Shown here: one piece after another, positions 6,016 through 9,203 of the stretch
Position numbering within the stretch: the first letter of the stretch is position 1
Layout of the letters: every line of letters starts with the position of its first letter
Assembly (NCBI GenBank): GCA_018609855.1
Contig: JAHENU010000059.1
Location: 1-9,203, forward strand
From: Candidatus Nanohaloarchaea archaeon
GTDB taxonomy: Archaea; Nanohalarchaeota; Nanosalinia; Nanosalinales; JAHENU01
Length of the DNA: 9,203 bases
Direction of reading: 5' to 3'
Position numbers and translations under genes: made by a program
The notes under the pieces: model-generated
What the model saw: only the letters and a program-made list of their open reading frames with translations
Told to the model about the DNA's origin: nothing
Database searches by the model: none

Positions 6016-6989
6016 AGCATTGTAGGTATTACATACAGTCGAAGTATCACAAAGATTACGTATATGCCTGCCAACACAAAACCCGCTCTTTTCCGTAGTC
6101 GCCCTGAGCGCCATAAATATAATAACAGGGATGTTGTGACACCGATAAATACGGGAAGATCGTACCATTTGATGAGTGGATCTACTGTGTATGTAGAAAT
6201 GAGTGCGCCGATGCCAATACCGGCTAGCGGGTTTGTAATATTGCTGCCAACCAATGTGCCAATAGACATGCCTGCTTCTCTCTTCTGCATTGCAAAAACA
6301 CCAGTCACCAATTCTGGTAACGAGGTACCAATCCCTACCACCAATGCACCTAATACGGAGCCAGCAATACCCAATTCTTCCGAAAAAAATTCTGTCATAA
6401 TTGCTAAACGATCAGCACTTAATAGTAGTATTATGAAACCACCTATAAGCGTAATTAGATCCGAATACATCTGTTTTCTGTCTTTCCGAGTATTTATGTT
6501 GGTTGTGAATTTCGTACTAACTTGTTCATGGTTGAACAGATACCAGAGATAGGCGGCATAGGCTAATAGAAGGATAGCTCCTTCAAGGTGTGAAATGACA
6601 CTGTCAAGTGTAAATAGTAACGTGATGGCAGCTGTACCAATCATCATGACGAAATCTTTTTTAAGAAAGCTGCGTTGAGCTGTCAATACACCGAAAAAGG
6701 TTACTATGCCTGTTATAAACGTAATTTGGATAATATTAGAACCGATATTCATACCAACCGAGAGGCCCGACAAAGCCTGTATATCACCGCCACGCAATAT
6801 ATCAACACTGGTAATAATATGAGTGACGATTTCAGGCAAACTGGCACCAATTGAGAATATAGTCAGACCTATAAAAGCAGAAGAGATGTTCAATTGTTGG
6901 GCGATGTGACGGGCACGATGAATAACTAATTCAGCACCGGCCACCAGCCCGATAATGCTGATCAGAGTAAGGAATATCTCGTAGAACAT
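6012..6989 (-). CDS. CaCA-family Ca2+/Na+ (cation) exchanger, YrbG-like
   Basis: A 325-aa inner-membrane antiporter of the Ca2+:cation antiporter family, which usually exports Ca2+ in exchange for Na+ or H+. The two inverted alpha repeats that form the ion site are both present. Alpha-1 has FSIGASLPEIVTHI (45-58) followed by GMNIGSNI (79-86). Alpha-2 has VGIGTSLPELVTG (218-230) followed by GTLVGSNITNPL (244-255). About ten hydrophobic helices are split by a polar cytoplasmic loop at about 155-178 (NINTRKDRKQMYSD). The size and layout match archaeal NCX_Mj-type and bacterial YrbG proteins. The ion cannot be fixed from sequence. The start at 6989 is 27 nt from a TATA box, so the mRNA is probably leaderless and monocistronic. 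Confidence 0.92.
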   Translation of the reverse strand: MFYEIFLTLISIIGLVAGAELVIHRARHIAQQLNISSAFIGLTIFSIGASLPEIVTHIITSVDILRGGDIQALSGLSVGMNIGSNIIQITFITGIVTFFGVLTAQRSFLKKDFVMMIGTAAITLLFTLDSVISHLEGAILLLAYAAYLWYLFNHEQVSTKFTTNINTRKDRKQMYSDLITLIGGFIILLLSADRLAIMTEFFSEELGIAGSVLGALVVGIGTSLPELVTGVFAMQKREAGMSIGTLVGSNITNPLAGIGIGALISTYTVDPLIKWYDLPVFIGVTTSLLLYLWRSGRLRKRAGFVLAGIYVIFVILRLYVIPTML

Positions 6990-7011
6990 ATCTCACAGTT
7001 CTTTTTTTTGC

Positions 7012-7020
7012 TGATATAAT
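7012..7020 (-). promoter_or_regulatory. TATA box of the CaCA exchanger gene
   Basis: ATTATATCA on the minus strand, centred about 27 nt before the ATG at 6989. A run of eight T on the plus strand (7002-7009) lies between it and the start; on the transcribed strand sense this is an A tract near the predicted start site. Confidence 0.55.
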
Positions 7021-7043
7021 TAGTGTTGTTACACTGCAATAGT

Positions 7044-7052
7044 GTTAAAAAA
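7044..7052 (+). promoter_or_regulatory. TATA-like box of the 7073 membrane-protein gene
   Basis: GTTAAAAAA centred about 25 nt before ATG 7073. It is separate from the opposite-strand TATA at 7012-7020, so this 83-nt divergent gap has two promoters instead of one shared element. Confidence 0.5.
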
Positions 7053-7072
7053 CCCATTGTTGTCGCTTCAAT

Positions 7073-7435
7073 ATGCTGGACTACCTAGATGCAGAATTAC
7101 GGGATTGGCGGCATTTGCTGGCAGCCGGCGTCACAGCTATAGGTTTTGCAACGAATCACTCATTAGTTGAATATGCTGCCCATGCCTCCGCTCAATATCT
7201 TGCTACGTCTAGTTCTTTTTCTCTTGCAACTCGTTATTGTGGGCGACCATATGCTGTTAGTTTTCTGACCGGTACCGCCCTTACTCTGGGTTGGGAGCTG
7301 GCACAGGAGACTGTGCTGTACGATACATTTCTTGGTGGTGGAAGTGAGTTTGTGGATGTAGCTTTTGGAGCCCTAGGCGGTACAATTGCTACTGTCACTC
7401 GGTATATGGAACAAATTGTTGCGGAAGATTCATAA
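7073..7435 (+). CDS. Small membrane protein, possibly VanZ-like fold
   Basis: A 120-aa protein that I do not recognise with confidence. It begins with a charged segment (LDAELRDWRH), then has hydrophobic stretches at about 14-26, 60-76 and 92-110, so it should span the membrane two or three times. The pairing of GWELAQE (73-79) with a following EFVDVAFGALGGTIA (92-106) recalls the tryptophan-glutamate helix and the D-x-x-x-N/G-x-x-G helix of VanZ-like and DUF2238-type proteins. That is a resemblance of pattern only. It is first in a two-gene unit with the YdjM-like gene 22 nt downstream, and a TATA-like box 25 nt upstream suggests a leaderless mRNA. The function is unknown. Confidence 0.75.
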   Translation: MLDYLDAELRDWRHLLAAGVTAIGFATNHSLVEYAAHASAQYLATSSSFSLATRYCGRPYAVSFLTGTALTLGWELAQETVLYDTFLGGGSEFVDVAFGALGGTIATVTRYMEQIVAEDS

Positions 7436-7457
7436 ACCTCTGCGAGAAGTTAGTAGT

Positions 7458-7985
7458 ATGGATTCGCTTTTTCATCTCGTGTTTGCGTTTATTGGCGGGT
7501 TAGCGATTGGTTTACACAGACGACATTCTGTACATGTAATTGGGATAATTGCGCTGACTGCAGTTGCTCTTGATGTTGATCATTTTTTCCATGAAGGTTT
7601 ATTTCATACGCTATGGATTACTCTTGTCATTCCGCTCATTTTATTCCTTATTGCGTTTTATTATGAGCGTCATCACAATTCCATTTGCCTGCAAACTTAC
7701 GTGTTGTTGTTAATGGTAATGGTTAATGGCCATTTACTAGCAGATTTATTTAATGGAGACACACTACTGTTACTTTATCCATTCAGTTCCTGGACTGTAT
7801 CGCTCCAGCAGCAATATGCTTCAGTAGCGGCAGGTACTGTTGTATCAGGTGATGGCGTAGCAACGTTGATTTACGCAGGTGTTATTCTCCTCGGGCGATG
7901 GGTGGAGAATTATATTTACTTTTTTGAGAGACAGCATTTGAAAATTGAAAAAGCATTGTGCCGCGGTGTTTTACAAGATGTATGA
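7458..7985 (+). CDS. YdjM/DUF457-type membrane-bound metal-dependent hydrolase family protein
   Basis: A 175-aa polytopic protein. The pattern fits the YdjM/DUF457 group (often annotated as inner-membrane metal-dependent hydrolase). It has an early histidine pair (H20, H23), then ALDVDHFFH (37-45, the family's LPDLDH position), H50, a membrane segment (53-68), NGHLLADLFNGD (90-101, H92 and D96, the family's SHLLLDLLT position) and LLYPFS (105-110). No enzymatic activity is firmly established for the family, so the hydrolase label is nominal. An in-frame TTG at 7386 would extend it into the preceding gene. ATG 7458 gives the natural start, which begins with the first helix. It is probably co-transcribed with the membrane protein ahead. 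Its stop touches the stop of the convergent 90-aa gene with no spacer. Confidence 0.82.
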   Translation: MDSLFHLVFAFIGGLAIGLHRRHSVHVIGIIALTAVALDVDHFFHEGLFHTLWITLVIPLILFLIAFYYERHHNSICLQTYVLLLMVMVNGHLLADLFNGDTLLLLYPFSSWTVSLQQQYASVAAGTVVSGDGVATLIYAGVILLGRWVENYIYFFERQHLKIEKALCRGVLQDV

Positions 7986-8258
7986 TTATCCATAGTTCTG
8001 CTGTGCGTTGCGATAGCAATCAACTGTCCATACGAGAATTTTGTATAATCGTTGCTCGTCACCAGGTAGAATGCCAGGATCATTTTCTAATGTGCTCACT
8101 GCTTGCATATAAGCCATTCGCCAACTCCGTAACTCATCAGAAGAACAATGTGCAATAGGGAAAGCTTCCTGCCACCGTGAGAGGTCAGCCTCTTCCAATG
8201 CATATGAAGGTTTGTTTTCGGGGTCAAGTAAATTGGCCGCTGCCTTTATACCGTCCAT
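7986..8258 (-). CDS. Hypothetical 90-aa protein
   Basis: Not recognised. It is a small, soluble, slightly acidic and probably all-helical protein with no signal peptide or membrane segment. It has three tryptophans (W29, W46, W77) and two isolated cysteines (C38, C81) that do not form a zinc motif. It is supported as a real gene by a TATA box centred 25 nt before its ATG and by exact abutment of its stop with the neighbouring gene (7985/7986). The 66-aa reading frame on the other strand of the same stretch has no promoter or start signal. It is divergently paired with the HExxH protein gene through a shared promoter, so the two may be co-expressed. Confidence 0.72.
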   Translation of the reverse strand: MDGIKAAANLLDPENKPSYALEEADLSRWQEAFPIAHCSSDELRSWRMAYMQAVSTLENDPGILPGDEQRLYKILVWTVDCYRNAQQNYG

Positions 8259-8271
8259 GATCGGGCTTTTT

Positions 8272-8294
8272 TAGTAAGATTTATAAATTTACTA
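8272..8294. promoter_or_regulatory. Bidirectional palindromic TATA box, 90-aa gene / HExxH gene
   Basis: ATTTATAAAT (8279-8288) is a perfect 10-bp palindrome flanked by TAGTAA (8272-8277) and its inverse TTACTA (8289-8294). Each direction thus sees the same upstream sequence at the BRE position. The centre is about 25 nt from the ATG at 8258 (-) and 28 nt from the ATG at 8312 (+). It is the only TATA element in this 53-nt gap. Confidence 0.75.
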
Positions 8295-8311
8295 CTCGAG
8301 GTAAGCATCGT

Positions 8312-9085
8312 ATGTCAGCTGTAGAATTTGCCTTTTCAGAGGATTTATCAACAGTTGGTCGAGGGTTAGAGCCACAAGCATCACCTATTTATGCAGCTGA
8401 TTTTGATACCTCTAGATTTGGAAAGGGCAATTCAGGTTCTTATTCAGAGGCCAAGAATGCTGAATTGATTCTTTCATATGATGACGCCTTATCTGACGCC
8501 ATTAGTGATTACACGGGCGTTGAAGATACGGTGAACGTCTATTTTGATGAACTGGAAGAAGGCGTGGATGGCGCAACTGACTTAGTGACTGGTGATATTA
8601 CCTTAAACGAGAATGTAAAACGAGGAGAAACATATACTGGCGTGTCCCCGGCTAGTGTCCATAAACATGAACGTGGCCATGATGTGCAAAGGAAAAAAGG
8701 GCTACAGTATGGTTTTAATTCTGTGGCATTGTCTGGGGGGCTGACACCGCTATTAGAAGGGCAAGTGGCCGCTGAATTAGATGGCGGCCAACCTGTCTAC
8801 CAAGATGAGCAAAAGTTGTATCAAGAGCTTATGAGTTATTCCTCAAAAGAGCTGGAAGGAGTAGAGTTACCAGTTTTTGAATATTCTGCCTTCCCGGTTG
8901 GGCCTTTCACTTTTGCAATGCCAGTGCAAGTGGATTCCATCGATCTGGGGCAGGAGGTGCGGCCATATTTGGATGAAACGAAAGAGGTCTTGAATTATAT
9001 CGATACTATCGAGCCGCCGGCAGAGATCGATCAGATTGCTGGCCAACCGGCTGCTTCCTATGCTACACCAGCCACGGCTTTCTAA
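8312..9085 (+). CDS. Acidic HExxH-motif protein, putative zinc metallopeptidase, unknown family
   Basis: A 257-aa, strongly acidic, apparently cytosolic protein; no signal peptide or membrane helix is seen. Near its middle, VHKHERGHDVQ (116-126) contains the zincin motif HERGH (H119, E120, H123). A LLEGQVAAEL segment 26 residues later supplies Glu149, which sits where the third zinc ligand of a gluzincin would be. Before the motif lies a strand-like VNVYFDEL and GDITLNE (94-100), reminiscent of the beta strand that precedes the HExxH helix in many zincins. The N-terminus (about 1-50) and the proline-rich C-terminus (about 183-257) look loosely structured. I cannot assign a peptidase family. 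A chance HExxH is possible, though the context helix and glutamate argue against it. The start is supported by the bidirectional TATA at 8279-8288. The stop overlaps the convergent thiolase stop by 4 nt. Confidence 0.82.
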   Translation: MSAVEFAFSEDLSTVGRGLEPQASPIYAADFDTSRFGKGNSGSYSEAKNAELILSYDDALSDAISDYTGVEDTVNVYFDELEEGVDGATDLVTGDITLNENVKRGETYTGVSPASVHKHERGHDVQRKKGLQYGFNSVALSGGLTPLLEGQVAAELDGGQPVYQDEQKLYQELMSYSSKELEGVELPVFEYSAFPVGPFTFAMPVQVDSIDLGQEVRPYLDETKEVLNYIDTIEPPAEIDQIAGQPAASYATPATAF

Positions 9086-9203
9086 TTCGTTGAGGAGTGT
9101 TCCTGCACCTGTTGATTCTTAACACGAAGCAGCAACTCACAACGTCGACATACTTCACCCGTGCAGGGCTCGCCGCACTGGTTACAGTTCTGTAACGCCG
9201 GTC
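9082..9203 (-). CDS. tRNA 2-thiolation protein, TtuA/NcsA family (C-terminal fragment)
   Basis: Only the last 39 codons plus the TAG stop (9084-9082) are in the window; the gene continues past 9203. The visible tail contains CNQCGEPCTGEVCRRCELL, a CxxC...CxxC zinc finger. This is the hallmark C-terminus of the TtuA/Ncs6/Ctu1 family, where the usual form is close to CERCGEP...EICKACxL. These ATP-pyrophosphatase enzymes put sulfur on U34 or U54 of tRNAs, using a ubiquitin-like sulfur carrier in archaea. An extra cysteine follows GEP. The catalytic domain with the PP-loop lies outside, so TtuA and NcsA cannot be told apart here. A short basic then polar tail (LRVKNQQVQEHSSTN) ends the protein. 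Confidence 0.78.
   Translation of the reverse strand, partial: PALQNCNQCGEPCTGEVCRRCELLLRVKNQQVQEHSSTN

Noticed and set aside
6064..6552. 162-aa open frame on the plus strand
   Set aside because: It is antisense to the CaCA exchanger, whose alpha repeats are intact; no promoter precedes it.
7002..7009. Run of eight T as a terminator
   Set aside because: It lies between divergent genes, with no plus-strand gene ending there, so it has no transcript to terminate.
7386..7457. Upstream TTG start for the YdjM-like protein
   Set aside because: It would overlap the preceding gene by 50 nt with a polar, unconserved-looking extension; ATG 7458 begins at the first membrane helix.
7958..8158. 66-aa plus-strand frame overlapping the 90-aa minus gene
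   Set aside because: It lacks a promoter or ribosome binding site and begins inside the YdjM-like gene. The minus frame has a well-placed TATA box.

Overview
The window looks archaeal, of moderate to low GC. It carries an intron-containing tRNA-Trp(CCA) with a bulge-helix-bulge splice site and a C/D guide-like intron, an archaeal SBDS ribosome-maturation protein, and TATA boxes sitting about 25-28 nt in front of start codons (leaderless mRNAs). It also has the zinc-finger tail of a TtuA/NcsA-type tRNA thiolase. A class II (not class I) lysyl-tRNA synthetase, a bacterial-type YvcK, very tight gene packing and several rather acidic proteins hint at a DPANN-like, perhaps salt-adapted lineage. 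That placement is inference; the sequence alone does not fix it.

Layout. 6-196 (-): tRNA-Trp with a 118-nt intron. 252-1876 (+): SBDS then YvcK, a two-gene operon. 1908-3371 (-): membrane site-2-type (M50) metalloprotease. 3408-4880 (-): class II LysRS. 4932-6015 (+): RNase HI overlapping a rhomboid protease. 6012-6989 (-): CaCA-family cation/Ca2+ exchanger. 7073-7985 (+): two small membrane proteins, the second of the YdjM/DUF457 type. 7986-8258 (-): a 90-aa protein of unknown function. 8312-9085 (+): an acidic soluble protein with an HExxH zinc-protease motif and no family I recognise. 9082-9203 (-): the C-terminal end of a tRNA 2-thiolation protein, cut by the window edge. No gene-free stretch exceeds 100 nt. 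No insertion sequence, CRISPR array or integration site was seen.

How it works together. Much of the window is translation-related: tRNA-Trp with a built-in 2'-O-methylation guide, 60S/50S maturation (SBDS), Lys-tRNA charging and tRNA thiolation. Two intramembrane proteases (M50 and rhomboid) and an ion exchanger add a membrane theme. The most striking pattern is regulatory. Three of the four divergent gene pairs are separated by only 51-55 nt with a single central, palindromic or nearly palindromic TATA box. That box lies one leaderless-promoter distance from both starts, so one element appears to serve both directions. The genes inside operons lack a TATA box, and at least one (the rhomboid) has a strong Shine-Dalgarno instead.
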